Of a DNA stretch of 64,000 nt, positions 1 to 10,403 are shown piece by piece. The DNA is from Nitrosospira lacus. GTDB taxonomy: Bacteria > Pseudomonadota > Gammaproteobacteria > Burkholderiales > Nitrosomonadaceae. Location of the stretch: positions 2,637,137-2,701,136 of the forward strand of contig NZ_CP021106.3 of NCBI RefSeq assembly GCF_000355765.4, written 5' to 3'. The position numbers and the translations under genes are program-made. The first letter of the stretch is position 1. Each line of letters opens with the position of its first letter. Under the pieces are notes generated by a model. The model did no database searches, was not told where the DNA came from, and saw only the letters and a list, made by a program, of their open reading frames with translations.

Positions 1-654
1 CCCGGCATGGATGGCTTCCAGGTGCTCGAAGGCTTGAAGGCAATAGAACCCGAGGGCTACCTTCCGGTACTCGTAATTACCGCCCAGCCAGGACATAAGC
101 TGCAGGCGCTGCAGGCGGGCGCCAAAGACTTTGTCAGCAAGCCGTTTGATCTGGTCGAAGTCCAGACACGCATCCACAATATGCTGGAAGTACGCTTGTT
201 GTATAAGGAACTCGAGAATTACAACAAGCAGCTGGAACAGACCGTGGCCGAACGAACCGCGGAATTGCGCGAGAGCGAGGCGCGCTTTCGCCGCCTGACA
301 GAACTGGCCTCCGACTGGTATTGGGAGCAGGATGAGAACGGGCGTTTCACCAAGGTGTATGGTCCGGCCCTCGAAATGCTTGGCATTACCGTCGATGCCT
401 TACTGGGTGATGAATATAAAGGAAGCAACAAGGAGGCCCGCTGGGATGAGGCTGACTATGCGGTATTCAAGGCAAATATCGCGGCACGGCGCCCCTTCCT
501 TGATTTTGTCTATAGCCGTGTCAGATCCGATGGCTCACGACAATATCTGATGGTCAGCGGCGAACCGATGTTCGATTCATCCGGCCGCTTCACCGGCTAT
601 CGTGGAATCGGCAAGGATGTCACTGAAAGCATGCATGACAAGCAAAATTCTTAG
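1..654 (+). CDS. Response regulator receiver-PAS protein, 5' end outside the window
   Basis: The frame is open from base 1, so only the C-terminal part of the protein is visible. The first residues (PGMDGF) are the segment just after the phospho-acceptor aspartate of a receiver domain; VITA and the K-P-F tripeptide (SKPFDL) complete its second half. A coiled-coil linker (about residues 65-95 of the visible part) leads into a PAS domain (FRRLTELASDWYWEQDENG to GIGKDVTE). No kinase, GGDEF or EAL domain follows before the stop. The protein therefore looks like a receiver-PAS single-chain signalling or adaptor protein. It ends tail-to-tail with truB, two bases apart. The output function cannot be told from the visible part. 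Confidence 0.85.
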   Translation, partial: PGMDGFQVLEGLKAIEPEGYLPVLVITAQPGHKLQALQAGAKDFVSKPFDLVEVQTRIHNMLEVRLLYKELENYNKQLEQTVAERTAELRESEARFRRLTELASDWYWEQDENGRFTKVYGPALEMLGITVDALLGDEYKGSNKEARWDEADYAVFKANIAARRPFLDFVYSRVRSDGSRQYLMVSGEPMFDSSGRFTGYRGIGKDVTESMHDKQNS

Positions 655-656
655 AC

Positions 657-1616
657 TCATTCCATACAATCTATAAGCCTTCTCGGTGCTATTTCACCCT
701 GAACCGTAACCTCTCCCACGCCGAGAAAGCGCTTTTCCTGATCGTACAACCGAATTTTTGTTCCTTCCGGCGAATCGCCCATGAAACAGGCTTTCACCAC
801 TTGCCCCTGCCGCAACGATGTCACGCCCGCGCCATCCAGCGTAGCAGCGGGGAAATTATGTAAAAGGCTGTCTATCGAGTGCAGACAGGCGTCGCGTTGC
901 GCCAGCGGCATTGCTTCAAGCGCATCCAGCGTATAGGCCTGCGACAGACCAAATCCGCCTATAACGCTGCGGCGCAAAACCGTAAGATAGGCCCCTCCGC
1001 ATCCCAACGCCTTGCCAATGTCTTCGGCCAGAGTACGGACGTAAGTACCTGTGCTGCACTTGACCACGATATCCATTTTCGTGTCCGCCAATACCTTCAA
1101 CTGCAAATCATAAATGACGACTTCACGCGCTTGCCGCTCGATCTCCACACCGGCTCTCGCATAGGCATACAAGGGCTTACCCCGGTGCTTCAAGGCACTG
1201 TACATCGGCGGCACCTGCATAATCGGGCCGACAAAGCTTCGTAATATAGTCTCGGCCTGCAACAGCGTCGGTTTCATATCTCGAGATAGCGCATCGCATG
1301 CTGAAATTTCACCCTCTGCATCGCCGGTCGTACTGATATAGCCTAATTCCAACGTGGCTTCATACGTCTTGTCCGCACCCAGCAGCGCCGACGAAAACTT
1401 AGTAGCCTCACCGAAGCAGATCGGCAACAATCCCGTGGCCAGGGGATCGAGCGTACCGGTATGACCAGCCTTGGCTGCCGTAAAAATACGTTTGGCGATT
1501 TGCAGCGCCTGATTGGAGGAGATGCGGGAAGGTTTATCAAGCAGCAGAACGCCGCTGATTTTACGTTTGATGCGCTTGAATTGCCCAGCCTTCGGGTTTA
1601 ATGGCTGTGGGTTCAA
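657..1616 (-). CDS. truB: tRNA pseudouridine(55) synthase TruB
   Basis: TruB isomerises U55 to pseudouridine in the T-loop of tRNAs in the cytoplasm. The signature GHTGTLDPLATGLL is present; the Asp in TLDP (about residue 57) is the catalytic aspartate. The conserved N-terminal GVLLLDKPS and the thumb/C-terminal PUA-like region (GEIAPRRLI) are also visible. About 319 residues, normal for the family. The frame has no ATG in the right place: the proposed start is TTG at 1616, 39 bases after the rbfA stop, and the exact start is uncertain by a few codons. It is the last gene of the rimP-nusA-infB-rbfA-truB operon. Confidence 0.95.
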   Translation of the reverse strand: MNPQPLNPKAGQFKRIKRKISGVLLLDKPSRISSNQALQIAKRIFTAAKAGHTGTLDPLATGLLPICFGEATKFSSALLGADKTYEATLELGYISTTGDAEGEISACDALSRDMKPTLLQAETILRSFVGPIMQVPPMYSALKHRGKPLYAYARAGVEIERQAREVVIYDLQLKVLADTKMDIVVKCSTGTYVRTLAEDIGKALGCGGAYLTVLRRSVIGGFGLSQAYTLDALEAMPLAQRDACLHSIDSLLHNFPAATLDGAGVTSLRQGQVVKACFMGDSPEGTKIRLYDQEKRFLGVGEVTVQGEIAPRRLIDCME

Positions 1617-1655
1617 TATGCGATATAGGCGCCGAGGAATGCCGTCATGCGCGAA

Positions 1656-2036
1656 TTATGGTCTATCCGTCTCTTTTTTCGGACCTTCCTGAGCCACCGC
1701 CTCATCTATAAGATGGGACAATTGCATTCCACGTTCGATCGACTCATCATAGATAAAATGGAGTTGCGGTATTACCCGCAGCTTCAATCGATGCGACAGA
1801 TGGCTGCGCAGAAATCCCGCTGCGTGTTCCAGCCCATTACTGGTGAGAAACTTATCATTTTCGCTGCGCAGCGTGGTATAGAAAACCTTGGCATGAGCAT
1901 AATCGTGACTTACCTCTACGCCCGTCAAGGTAATCATGCCTATACGCGGATCCTTGAGTTCGTTACGAATCAGGTCGGCCAGCTCACGCTGAATCTGGTC
2001 CGCAATGCGCAGTGTGCGGGAATAATCCTTAGGCAT
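1656..2036 (-). CDS. rbfA: Ribosome-binding factor A
   Basis: RbfA binds the immature 30S subunit near helix 1 of 16S rRNA and supports late 30S maturation. The protein is 126 residues with the KH-like fold signature: RIADQIQRELADLI at the N terminus, DPRIGMITLTGVEVSHDYAHAKVF in the middle and LPQLHFIYDES-like text (VIPQLHFIYDESIERG) near the end. ATG at 2036. It lies 33 bases downstream of infB, the usual bacterial order, and is probably cotranscribed with it. Confidence 0.96.
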   Translation of the reverse strand: MPKDYSRTLRIADQIQRELADLIRNELKDPRIGMITLTGVEVSHDYAHAKVFYTTLRSENDKFLTSNGLEHAAGFLRSHLSHRLKLRVIPQLHFIYDESIERGMQLSHLIDEAVAQEGPKKETDRP

Positions 2037-2069
2037 GGAATACCCACCCGAGCGAGCGCAGTCCTTGCA

Positions 2070-4691
2070 TTACAGGCTGCGCGCGACTTCGACAATTTCG
2101 TAGGTTTCCACCTGGTCGCCTATCTGGATATCGTTAAAGTTTTTAATCGACAGGCCACATTCGAAGCCCGCTCTCACTTCTTTCACATCGTCCTTGAAAC
2201 GCTTCAGGGAATCCAGTTCACCAGTATGAATGACCTCGCCATTGCGTAGCAGCCGCACTAGCGAACCTCTCTTGATGATGCCGTCCAGCACATAACAACC
2301 CGCCACAGCGCCCACTTTGGAAATGCGGAACACCTCGCGGATTTCAACCAGACCCGTGATGTTTTCCTTGCGATCGGGCGCCATCATGCCTGACAGTGCT
2401 GCCTTGATTTCGTCCACCGCCTCGTAAATGATACTGTAGTACCGTACATCCACACCAGTGGAGCTGATAAGCTTGCGCGCGACCGTATCCGCGCGGCTGT
2501 TGAAGCCAATGACAACAGCCTTCGAAGCCAGCGCCAGATTGATATCGGATTCAGTAATCGCTCCTACGGCACTGTGAATGATGTTTACCCTGACCTCATC
2601 GGTCGAAAGTTTCTGCAGGGCGTGAGTCAATGCCTCATAGGAACCCTGCACGTCGGCCTTGATGATGAGCGCGAGAACTTTAACCTCGCCTTTCTGATCG
2701 AATACGTTCTCCAGTTTGGCAGCCTGCTGTCTGGCAAGCTTTACATCGCGAAACTTGCCTTGGCGGAACAATGCTATTTCCCGCGCTTTGCGCTCGTCGG
2801 TCAATGCCACAACCACCTCCCCGGCCACGGGGACTTCGGACAATCCCTGAATCTCCACCGGGATAGAAGGCCCAGCCTGCTCCACCGGCTTGCCGTTTTC
2901 GTCAAGCATCGCCCGCACCCGGCCAAATACCGCACCCGCCAACAGTATATCGCCGCGCTTCAAAGTTCCGGATTGCACCAATATCGTCGCCACCGGGCCG
3001 CGCCCTTTATCCAGACGCGATTCGATGACAATCCCTCTGGCAGGCGCATCCTTTGCCGCATGGAGCTCCAGCACTTCAGCCTGCAGCAACACGCTTTCTA
3101 GGAGCGCGTCGATACCCTGGCCGGTCTTGGCTGAAAGCTCGACGAACATGGTGTCGCCACCCCAGTCTTCCGGAACCACTTCCTGCGTCACCAGTTCCTG
3201 CCTGATGCGCTCGGGATTGGCTTCCGGTTTATCTATCTTGGTTATGGCCACCACGATTGGCACCTTGGCTGCCTTGGCGTGATGAATTGCCTCGATTGTC
3301 TGGGGCATCACGCCGTCATCCGCCGCCACGACCAATACAACGAGATCGGTGACCTTGGCGCCGCGCGCGCGCATGGCCGTAAAAGCCTCATGACCGGGCG
3401 TATCGAGAAAAGTGACCATGCCTCTTTCGGTTTCCACGTGATAGGCACCGATATGCTGAGTGATGCCGCCTGCTTCCCCGCTTGCCACGCGAGTACGGCG
3501 GATATAATCCAACAGCGAAGTCTTGCCATGATCGACATGCCCCATTACCGTGACCACCGGCGCACGCGGCTCTGTTTTGAGTTCGGTGGCGGGTAACTCG
3601 GTATCCGCCAGAAACGCTTCCGGGCTGTCCAGTGCCGCATACTTGGCAATGTGACCCAGTTCTTCCACGACGATCATGGCGGTTTCCTGATCCAGCATCT
3701 GATTGATGGTAACCATATTTCCCATTTTCATCAGAGTCTTGATGACCTCAGCGGCCTTGATTGACATTTTTTGAGCCAGAGCCCCGACGGAAATTGTCTC
3801 GGGTACCATCACCTCATGCACAACGGGCTCTGTCGGCGCGGAAAAACTATGGGCAGCCGCCTCTTCGGTGGAAGTTTTACTGTGCTTATCCCTTCGCGTG
3901 CGCCACCCCTTGCCGCCGGATAAATCACCGCGTGTCTTGAGTCCGCGCTTCTCAACTCTCTCGTCTTTCCAGACGACTTGCTTGGTCTGTTTCTTTTTCT
4001 TTTCAGCCTTGGCTGCCTTGTCTTCAGGCTTGACCACCGGTTTATGCAGGGTACCTTCTGTTGGCGCCTGCTGCGGAGCCTTTCCTTCAGCCGGGACCCC
4101 GGATGGAGCGGCGGCGGCCGGAGTGGCTGCGGGAGTCTCCGCAGGGGCGGCCGCAGGTGCCGCAACTGGCTCAGGTTCCTTTGTATCAGTCACCGCAGCC
4201 TTCTGGCGTTGTTTCTTTTCTCTGAGCTCAGCAGTCTGTCGTGCGATCAATTCGGCTTGTTTTCTTGCTTCCTCCTGACGCAGCGCCTGTTGTGCGGCAT
4301 CGATCACCGGCATGGAAACCGGTGTGGGTGCGGGTAGAACGGATAATGGGACAGGCTCCGCCGGCTTGCCCCCCGCTGTCGCCCTGTCGCTCAAATCACC
4401 TTTCACAACTACGCGCTTCTTGCGAACTTCCACTTGAATGCTACGCGCTTTGCCGGTGCTATCCGATTTCTTGATTTCGGAAGTCTGCCGGCGAGGCAGG
4501 CTAATCTTGCCTTTCTCCTCCCTAGCACCATGAATTTTGCGCAGATAGTCGAGAAGCTGGCTTTTATCCTGCTCGCTCAGACTATCCGCGGTCATATGCT
4601 TGCTGACGCCAGCAGCCTGAAGCTGCTCCAGCAGCACGGCTGGAAGCACGCCCAGTTCGCTAGCGAATTGTTCTACACTCATTTGAGACAT
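2070..4691 (-). CDS. infB: Translation initiation factor IF-2
   Basis: IF-2 is the GTPase that places initiator tRNA on the 30S subunit and promotes subunit joining. 873 residues. An N-terminal IF2-N module (about 1-55) is followed by a long Ala/Pro/Lys/Glu-rich linker (about 110-290), a second IF2-N module, then the G domain with GHVDHGKT (384-391), DTPGHEAF and TKIDKP, and domains II to IV (ending EVVEVARSL region). An AAAGG ribosome-binding site precedes ATG 4691. It lies 18 bases after nusA. The low-complexity linker varies freely in this family and is not a sign of damage. Confidence 0.98.
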   Translation of the reverse strand: MSQMSVEQFASELGVLPAVLLEQLQAAGVSKHMTADSLSEQDKSQLLDYLRKIHGAREEKGKISLPRRQTSEIKKSDSTGKARSIQVEVRKKRVVVKGDLSDRATAGGKPAEPVPLSVLPAPTPVSMPVIDAAQQALRQEEARKQAELIARQTAELREKKQRQKAAVTDTKEPEPVAAPAAAPAETPAATPAAAAPSGVPAEGKAPQQAPTEGTLHKPVVKPEDKAAKAEKKKKQTKQVVWKDERVEKRGLKTRGDLSGGKGWRTRRDKHSKTSTEEAAAHSFSAPTEPVVHEVMVPETISVGALAQKMSIKAAEVIKTLMKMGNMVTINQMLDQETAMIVVEELGHIAKYAALDSPEAFLADTELPATELKTEPRAPVVTVMGHVDHGKTSLLDYIRRTRVASGEAGGITQHIGAYHVETERGMVTFLDTPGHEAFTAMRARGAKVTDLVVLVVAADDGVMPQTIEAIHHAKAAKVPIVVAITKIDKPEANPERIRQELVTQEVVPEDWGGDTMFVELSAKTGQGIDALLESVLLQAEVLELHAAKDAPARGIVIESRLDKGRGPVATILVQSGTLKRGDILLAGAVFGRVRAMLDENGKPVEQAGPSIPVEIQGLSEVPVAGEVVVALTDERKAREIALFRQGKFRDVKLARQQAAKLENVFDQKGEVKVLALIIKADVQGSYEALTHALQKLSTDEVRVNIIHSAVGAITESDINLALASKAVVIGFNSRADTVARKLISSTGVDVRYYSIIYEAVDEIKAALSGMMAPDRKENITGLVEIREVFRISKVGAVAGCYVLDGIIKRGSLVRLLRNGEVIHTGELDSLKRFKDDVKEVRAGFECGLSIKNFNDIQIGDQVETYEIVEVARSL

Positions 4692-4709
4692 TGATAACCT
4701 TTAATAACG

Positions 4710-6200
4710 CTATACTTTATCCGGCGAAGCGGCGAACCATGGCGCGCGCGCCGCCATGATCAACTGCTTGGCACGTTCGGCATCCATCTCGACCATCTCC
4801 ACCAGGTCATCCACGGCCAGATCGGCGAGATCTTCCTGTGTATTCACGCCTTTAGCCGCCAGTTTACGCGCGGTCTGACTGTCCATGCCCGCCAGTGAAA
4901 GCAGATCTTCCGCTATATGCTCGACTTTTTCCTCGCTGACGATAGCCTCGGTCAAAAGAGCATTACGGGCCCGAGTACGAAGCTCATTGACGGTTTGCTC
5001 GTCAAATGACTCGATTTCCAGCATTTCGCTGATCGGCACGTAGGCCACTTCTTCGAGAGTGGTGAAACCTTCCTGCACCAGGATATCCGCCACCTCCTCA
5101 TCCACATCAAGCTTTTCCATGAAAAGTCGGCGAATAACGGAAAATTCCTCTTCATTTTTCGCCTGTGACTCCTCCATCGTCATGATGTTGAGCTCCCATC
5201 CGGTCAACTCGGATGCCAGCCGGACATTCTGGCCGCCGCGGCCAATAGCCTGGGCGAGATTGTCCTCATCCACCACGATGTCCATACTATGTTTTTCCTC
5301 ATCCACCAGGATGCTACTGATTTCCGCCGGTGCCAGCGCGTTGATCACGAACGTGGCCGGATCCTCCGACCACAGAATGATATCCACCCGCTCCCCTGCC
5401 AGCTCGCCGGTAACAGCCTGCACTCTGGAACCGCGCATACCGACACAGGTACCGATCGGATCAACGCGTTGATCATTGGACTTTACCGCAATCTTGGCGC
5501 GCGAGCCCGGGTCTCTCGCCGCGACTTTTATCTCCAGCAGTCCTTCCTCAATCTCGGGCACTTCCAGTTCGAACAGCTTTATCAGAAATTCGGGTGCAAT
5601 CCTTGATAACACCAACTGCGGCCCCCGGGCCGTACGATCAATCTTGTACAAATAAGCGCGCACACGATCACCAACCCGCAAGTTTTCCTTAGGAATCATC
5701 TGGTCGCGTGGCAATGCCGCCTCAACCCTGCCGGATTCGATGATTGCATTGCCGCGTTCCATGCGCTTGATGGTACCGGTAACCATGTACTCTTTACGCT
5801 CGAGAAAATCATTCAGAATCTGCTCGCGCTCGGCATCGCGTATTTTCTGAAATATGACCTGCTTGGCCGCCTGGGCACCGATACGCCCAAATTCCACGGG
5901 CTCCAGCACTTCCTCAACGAACTCTTCCAGCTTGATCTCCGGATCGCGCTGCAACGCCTCATTCAGCGCAATCTGACGTGCCGGATCCTCGACGCTCCCG
6001 TCGGCCGCCACCTGCCAGCGGCGCCACGACTGGTAATCGCCTGTCTGTTGGTCTATCGATACACGCACATCGGCATCTTCCTGAAAACGCTTTTTTGTAG
6101 CAGACGCCAACGCCAATTCGAGTGCGGCAAAAACGATGTCCTTTTCGACATTTTTTTCGCGCGCCAGCGCATCTACCAGCAGTAAAACCTCGCGGCTCAT
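4710..6200 (-). CDS. nusA: Transcription termination/antitermination factor NusA
   Basis: NusA binds RNA polymerase and RNA and modulates pausing, termination and rRNA antitermination. 496 residues: N-terminal polymerase-binding domain ([20 protein letters not shown]), S1 domain ([16 protein letters not shown]), KH1 and KH2 ([12 protein letters not shown] and [13 protein letters not shown]) and two C-terminal acidic repeats of the proteobacterial type. The frame can be extended to a TTG at 6215, but ATG 6200 has a near-perfect TGGAGGTAAC ribosome-binding site directly upstream and gives the family N terminus, so 6200 is preferred. It is preceded by rimP at a 28-base gap. Confidence 0.98.
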   Translation of the reverse strand: MSREVLLLVDALAREKNVEKDIVFAALELALASATKKRFQEDADVRVSIDQQTGDYQSWRRWQVAADGSVEDPARQIALNEALQRDPEIKLEEFVEEVLEPVEFGRIGAQAAKQVIFQKIRDAEREQILNDFLERKEYMVTGTIKRMERGNAIIESGRVEAALPRDQMIPKENLRVGDRVRAYLYKIDRTARGPQLVLSRIAPEFLIKLFELEVPEIEEGLLEIKVAARDPGSRAKIAVKSNDQRVDPIGTCVGMRGSRVQAVTGELAGERVDIILWSEDPATFVINALAPAEISSILVDEEKHSMDIVVDEDNLAQAIGRGGQNVRLASELTGWELNIMTMEESQAKNEEEFSVIRRLFMEKLDVDEEVADILVQEGFTTLEEVAYVPISEMLEIESFDEQTVNELRTRARNALLTEAIVSEEKVEHIAEDLLSLAGMDSQTARKLAAKGVNTQEDLADLAVDDLVEMVEMDAERAKQLIMAARAPWFAASPDKV

Positions 6201-6228
6201 GTTACCTCCAGCCAAATTCTCGGGAAAA

Positions 6229-6657
6229 TCACAATTTTGGTATCAGACGGGCTTTTTCAAGATTATTCAACTCAAGATCCAGCATTTTCCCATCTACTTC
6301 CAGTTTTAATACACCGTCGTTCACTTCACGCAGAATCCCGACAAAATTCCTTTGACCCTGTAACGCCACACGCAGCTTTAATTTGGCCGACTCTCCCGCA
6401 AAACGGATAAAATCGGCCGCTTTCTTCAGCGGCCTGTCCAACCCGGGTGATGATATCTCCAGCCGGTCGTAGTCAATATTTTCAACTGCAAGCAACCGGC
6501 TCAAATGATTACTGACGGCAACACAGTCATCCACACCCACACCGTCGGACTTGTCGATAAACACCCGTATCAGCTTACCGCGCGCCGACCGTTCGACGTC
6601 GACCAGCTCATAACCCAGCCCCGTCAAAGTTGATTCGAGCAATTCATGCAGATCCAT
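6229..6657 (-). CDS. rimP: Ribosome maturation factor RimP
   Basis: RimP assists maturation of the 30S subunit. 142 residues, with the family signature [25 protein letters not shown] and the segment [18 protein letters not shown], which is the most conserved motif of the family. ATG at 6657. First gene of the rimP-nusA-infB-rbfA-truB operon. Its leader carries an intrinsic-terminator-like hairpin (6683-6706, listed separately), which suggests regulated read-through into the operon. Confidence 0.96.
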   Translation of the reverse strand: MDLHELLESTLTGLGYELVDVERSARGKLIRVFIDKSDGVGVDDCVAVSNHLSRLLAVENIDYDRLEISSPGLDRPLKKAADFIRFAGESAKLKLRVALQGQRNFVGILREVNDGVLKLEVDGKMLDLELNNLEKARLIPKL

Positions 6658-6682
6658 CAGCCTCTATAGTCCCCGCACAAAC

Positions 6683-6706
6683 AAAAAATGGGCTGAAAGA
6701 GCCCAT
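6683..6706 (-). terminator. Terminator-like hairpin in the rimP leader (possible attenuator)
   Basis: On the minus strand the arms ATGGGCT (6706-6700) and AGCCCAT (6694-6688) form a perfect 7-bp stem with a 5-base loop, followed at once by a run of Ts (6688-6683). It sits only about 25 bases ahead of the rimP start codon, and the upstream neighbour is divergent, so it cannot be the terminator of a preceding minus-strand gene. On the plus strand the T run is less direct. NusA is encoded in this operon, which makes an attenuation role plausible but unproven. Confidence 0.6.
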
Positions 6707-6878
6707 AAATATTTTTTCATTTTAGCAAAAATTTAGAATTAATGAAATAGACGCTCGTCAATTACATACCTGATCTGGGGGCAAACTTCATTAAATCAAT
6801 ATGAGTGATACAATTTCACTAAATATAGCCTCTACCGTATACCTCTTTTCCAGAAAAAAACTTACCGGAGCATCTCTC

Positions 6879-8846
6879 ATGGCTACGATTAAATCCATCT
6901 TGCATGAAACCCGTGTATTCCCGCCGGACGCGGCATTTGTGAACCAGGCTAACCTGCCAGGCATGGAGACTTACCGTGCGCTTTGCGACGAAGCAGAGAA
7001 AGACCTTGAAGCCTTCTGGGGCAGGTTGGCGCGTGAGCATATCACGTGGCATAAGCCCTTCAGCAGGGTTCTGGATGAAAGCAATCATCCTTTCTTCAAA
7101 TGGTTCGATGACGGTGAATTGAATGTGTCCTTCAACTGCCTCGACCTCCACCTTGCCTCTCAGCCGGATAAAGTCGCCATTATATTTGAAGCGGATGACG
7201 GCAAGATTACATTGTCCACGTACCGCGATCTTCACGGCCGTGTGTGCCGGCTTGCCAATGGACTCAAGTCACTGGGTATCGGCAAAGGCGATCGTGTCAT
7301 TATCTACATGCCCATGAGCATTGAAGCCGTGGCGGCAATGCAAGCCTGCGCCCGCATTGGCGCGACACATTCGGTGGTCTTTGGCGGCTTCTCCGCCAAG
7401 AGCCTGCACGAACGGATTATCGATGCGGGTGCAGTGGCCGTCATTACCGCCGACGAACAACACCGTGGCGGCAAGATCAACCATCTGAAAACCGCGGTGG
7501 ATGACGCGATAGCGCTGGGTGGAACCGATTCGGTGAAATCCGTAGTGGTTTACAAACGCGGCAGCGGAGATGTGCAATGGCACGTTGCGCGCGACGTCTG
7601 GTGGCACGACCTCATCAGCGGCAAGAGCGAGGTCTGCGAGCCCGAATGGATTGAGGCCGAGCATCCGCTATTCACTCTCTACACCTCTGGCTCCACCGGC
7701 AAGCCCAAGGGCGTACAGCATTCTTCCGCAGGCTATCTGCTGGGTGCAATCCTCAGCATGAAATGGGTTTTCGACTATAAACCTACCGATGTTTTCTGGT
7801 GTACCGCCGATGTGGGTTGGGTCACCGGGCACAGCTATGTTACATACGGTCCATTGGCGGTAGGCGCGACCCAGGTCGTGTTCGAAGGCGTTCCCACGTA
7901 CCCCGACGCGGGTCGCTTCTGGAAAATAATCCAGGACCATAAAGTGACCACCTTTTATACTGCACCCACCGCCATTCGCTCATTGATAAAAAATGGGCCG
8001 GACTTACCGGGGAAATACGACCTTTCCTCGTTGCGTCTGCTCGGTTCGGTCGGTGAGCCGATCAATCCCGAGGCATGGATGTGGTACTACACTGTCGTCG
8101 GACAGTCCCGCTGCCCGGTAGTGGATACGTGGTGGCAAACCGAAACAGGCAGCCACATGATTGCCCCGGTGCCCGGCGCGGTGCCTCTCAAACCCGGTTC
8201 CTGCACGTTGCCGCTACCCGGCATCCTGGCGGCCATTGTGGATGAAGCAGGGCATGATATCGAGAACGGCAAGGGGGGTTTTCTTGTCATTAAACGGCCA
8301 TTTCCGTCTCAGGCACGGACCTTGTGGGGGGATCCGGAACGCTTCCGGAACACCTACTTTCCCAAAGAACTGGGCGGCAGATACTATCTGGCCGGCGATT
8401 CCGCCAATCGCGATCTGGACGGCTATTTCTGGATCATGGGGCGCATTGACGATGTGCTGAATGTCTCTGGCCATCGTTTGGGCACAATGGAAATCGAATC
8501 CGCGCTGGTGGCCAGTCCTCTGGTCGCGGAAGCGGCGGTGGTGGGCAAACCTGACGAAATCAGGGGTGAAGCCATCGTGGCATTTGTGGTGCTGAAAGGC
8601 ACACGTCCCCAAGGAGAGACCGCGCATGACACTGCTATTGAACTGCGCAACTGGGTATCCCAGGAAATCGGGCCCATCGCACGGCCCGAGGAAATCCGCT
8701 TCGGCGACAATCTGCCGAAAACCCGTTCCGGCAAAATCATGCGCCGCCTGCTGCGTACCCTAGCGAACGGAGAGGAGATAACCCAGGACGTTTCCACGCT
8801 GGAAAACCCGGCAATACTTGAGCAATTGAAACATCCGATAGCGTAA
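6879..8846 (+). CDS. acs: Acetyl-CoA synthetase
   Basis: Acs activates acetate to acetyl-CoA through acetyl-AMP. 655 residues, the usual length. Visible motifs are the P-loop-like [24 protein letters not shown], the acetate-pocket region PEAWMWYY with the Trp typical of acetate-specific enzymes, the adenylate motif DTWWQTETG, the hinge region [13 protein letters not shown] and the C-terminal [11 protein letters not shown] with the catalytic lysine that is the usual acetylation target. The frame opens at 6801, but ATG 6879 has GGAG eight bases upstream and matches the family N terminus. A propionate-specific enzyme is less likely because of the Trp. The downstream metallo-hydrolase follows after 24 bases. 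Confidence 0.95.
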   Translation: MATIKSILHETRVFPPDAAFVNQANLPGMETYRALCDEAEKDLEAFWGRLAREHITWHKPFSRVLDESNHPFFKWFDDGELNVSFNCLDLHLASQPDKVAIIFEADDGKITLSTYRDLHGRVCRLANGLKSLGIGKGDRVIIYMPMSIEAVAAMQACARIGATHSVVFGGFSAKSLHERIIDAGAVAVITADEQHRGGKINHLKTAVDDAIALGGTDSVKSVVVYKRGSGDVQWHVARDVWWHDLISGKSEVCEPEWIEAEHPLFTLYTSGSTGKPKGVQHSSAGYLLGAILSMKWVFDYKPTDVFWCTADVGWVTGHSYVTYGPLAVGATQVVFEGVPTYPDAGRFWKIIQDHKVTTFYTAPTAIRSLIKNGPDLPGKYDLSSLRLLGSVGEPINPEAWMWYYTVVGQSRCPVVDTWWQTETGSHMIAPVPGAVPLKPGSCTLPLPGILAAIVDEAGHDIENGKGGFLVIKRPFPSQARTLWGDPERFRNTYFPKELGGRYYLAGDSANRDLDGYFWIMGRIDDVLNVSGHRLGTMEIESALVASPLVAEAAVVGKPDEIRGEAIVAFVVLKGTRPQGETAHDTAIELRNWVSQEIGPIARPEEIRFGDNLPKTRSGKIMRRLLRTLANGEEITQDVSTLENPAILEQLKHPIA

Positions 8847-8870
8847 TTTGCGCATCACACTTCATTTCCT

Positions 8871-9869
8871 ATGAATAACAATTTGTCTTATGGGGCGGAG
8901 GCGCTTAGCACACCCTCCGTCTCGCCCCGCATCACTGATTACGGCAATGGCGTCAGCGCTATCGATGCGGACTATCTCCGTCCCGGACTCGCCGCGATTC
9001 ACCTGGTCGTCGAAGATGGCAGAGCGGCGCTGGTGGATACGGGAACCTCATCTTCCGTTGCCAGCGTGATGGAAGCCTTACGAAAAAAAAATCTCGCTCC
9101 TGAGGATGTGGCCTATGTGTTCGTTACCCACATACATCTCGACCATGCCGGCGGCGCGGGAGAATTCATGCGCTGTTTTCCCCATGCAAAACTGGTGGTA
9201 CACCCGCGCGGTGCCCGGCATATGGCCGATCCCGCCCGGCTCGTTGCGAGTGCGATGACGGTTTACGGTGAAGCGGAATTCAAACGCATGTATGGAGTCA
9301 TCCGCCCGGTGGATGCAAACCGCATCATCGAGGCGCCGGATGGCTTCACCCTGGATTTCAACGGGAGACCATTACTGTTCCTGGATACGCCAGGCCATGC
9401 GCGCCATCACTACTGCATCTTCGATAAAAAAAACCAGTCATTTTTTACCGGCGACACATTTGGCCTTTCCTACCGCGAATTTGACGTGAATGGGATGGAA
9501 TTCGTGTTTCCCACCACCACGCCGGTACAGTTCGACCCCGTGGCAGCCCATGCCTCGCTGGATCGCATCATGAGTTACGATCCAGCCCACGCCTTCCTGA
9601 CCCACTTCGGCCGCATCGGCCACTTGCCGCGCCACGCCGGGGAGATGCACGATCTGATCGACGCCCATGTGACGATTGCCAGGAAGCTGCGCAACGTCCC
9701 CGACAGGCATGCGGCGCTGGTGGAAGAACTTGGAACGCTATTGCTACAGCGGATTACCGCGCATGGCTGCAAACTGCCGCAGGAAGAAATTCGTGACCTG
9801 TTGAGCCTGGATGTCCGGCTTAACGCCCAAGGACTGGAGCACTGGCTGGATTATACGGGGGGCAACTAA
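8871..9869 (+). CDS. MBL-fold metallo-hydrolase
   Basis: A 332-residue member of the metallo-beta-lactamase superfamily. The zinc motif HxHxDH is seen at residues 87-92 (THIHLDHAGG); further ligands are offered by TPGHARHH, FTGDTFG and LTHFGR. The N-terminal strands (LAAIHLVVEDGRAALVDTGTS) are typical of the fold. It follows acs by 24 bases with no obvious own ribosome-binding site, so it may be cotranscribed and translationally linked with acs. The substrate cannot be named; thioester or lactone hydrolysis is possible given the neighbour, but this is only context. Confidence 0.85.
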   Translation: MNNNLSYGAEALSTPSVSPRITDYGNGVSAIDADYLRPGLAAIHLVVEDGRAALVDTGTSSSVASVMEALRKKNLAPEDVAYVFVTHIHLDHAGGAGEFMRCFPHAKLVVHPRGARHMADPARLVASAMTVYGEAEFKRMYGVIRPVDANRIIEAPDGFTLDFNGRPLLFLDTPGHARHHYCIFDKKNQSFFTGDTFGLSYREFDVNGMEFVFPTTTPVQFDPVAAHASLDRIMSYDPAHAFLTHFGRIGHLPRHAGEMHDLIDAHVTIARKLRNVPDRHAALVEELGTLLLQRITAHGCKLPQEEIRDLLSLDVRLNAQGLEHWLDYTGGN

Positions 9870-10403
9870 CTAGTGGTGTGCTTCGCAATTGATTGAACCT
9901 AAAAACGCGTCTTTCCGCGTCATGCGTCGTTACAAATCATCGCGATAGATTCAACTATCGCTGAGGTTTGCGCCTAGCCTGACACAAAACTCCATCACTT
10001 TTATTAGTCCGATCAATTTACTGCAACGCCCCTATCCGCTTCCTTCAATATCCCAACAATCGGGCTTTCCGTAAATCGCGATTTCTTCCTGAGAACCTCT
10101 CCAAGCAAAATCCTGCCAGAGAATTCTACTTCTTGCTTGTCTCTCAACAGGGGGAGCTTACGAATTTATTCAACTAAATTGCCGGATACTACTGACAATA
10201 CCTGTAAGAACTTACAGTATCCAGCACGCGGTTTTTATGGTCTTATCTATTTGCAATGGGACTTATCCGTGGGAATCATGCACGCGCATCCAATCCAGGA
10301 GCTACTTCCAAAGCAAGGTTAACCGGGAAGGCTGAGTCAGGAGTAAAGCAGGCACTCTCACGCATCAATCCGCGCTGTTATCTTGCTATAAAGATTATAA
10401 AAA
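9870..10403 (+). other. Intergenic region without a convincing gene
   Basis: 534 bases between the MBL-fold gene and the hybrid kinase. It contains a candidate diverged repeat element (9887-10018) with a perfect 7-bp stem-loop GCGATAG/CTATCGC at 9942-9961. A 61-codon frame at 10137-10322 has no recognisable similarity and no good ribosome-binding site. The AT-rich TATAAAGATTATAAAA just before 10404 could belong to a promoter for the kinase operon, but no matching -35 box is clear. Confidence 0.5.
9887..10018. repeat. Candidate diverged intergenic repeat element, copy 1
   Basis: The stretch is bounded by a short inverted repeat AATTGAT (9887-9893) / ATCAATT (10012-10018) and holds a 7-bp stem-loop at 9942-9961. 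Short words such as GCGTCA, GTCGTT-CA, GCGCCT and a TGACAC/GTGTC-AAA block recur in the same order in the reverse complement of 16982-17078. This is suggestive of one intergenic repeat family, but similarity was judged by eye only and the copies differ a lot. Confidence 0.25.

Noticed and set aside
1647-2249. 200-codon plus-strand frame across rbfA and infB
   Set aside because: It is an antisense shadow of two certain genes and shows no family features.
10137-10322. 61-codon plus-strand frame ahead of the hybrid kinase
   Set aside because: No good start signal and no domain or signal peptide; most likely chance.
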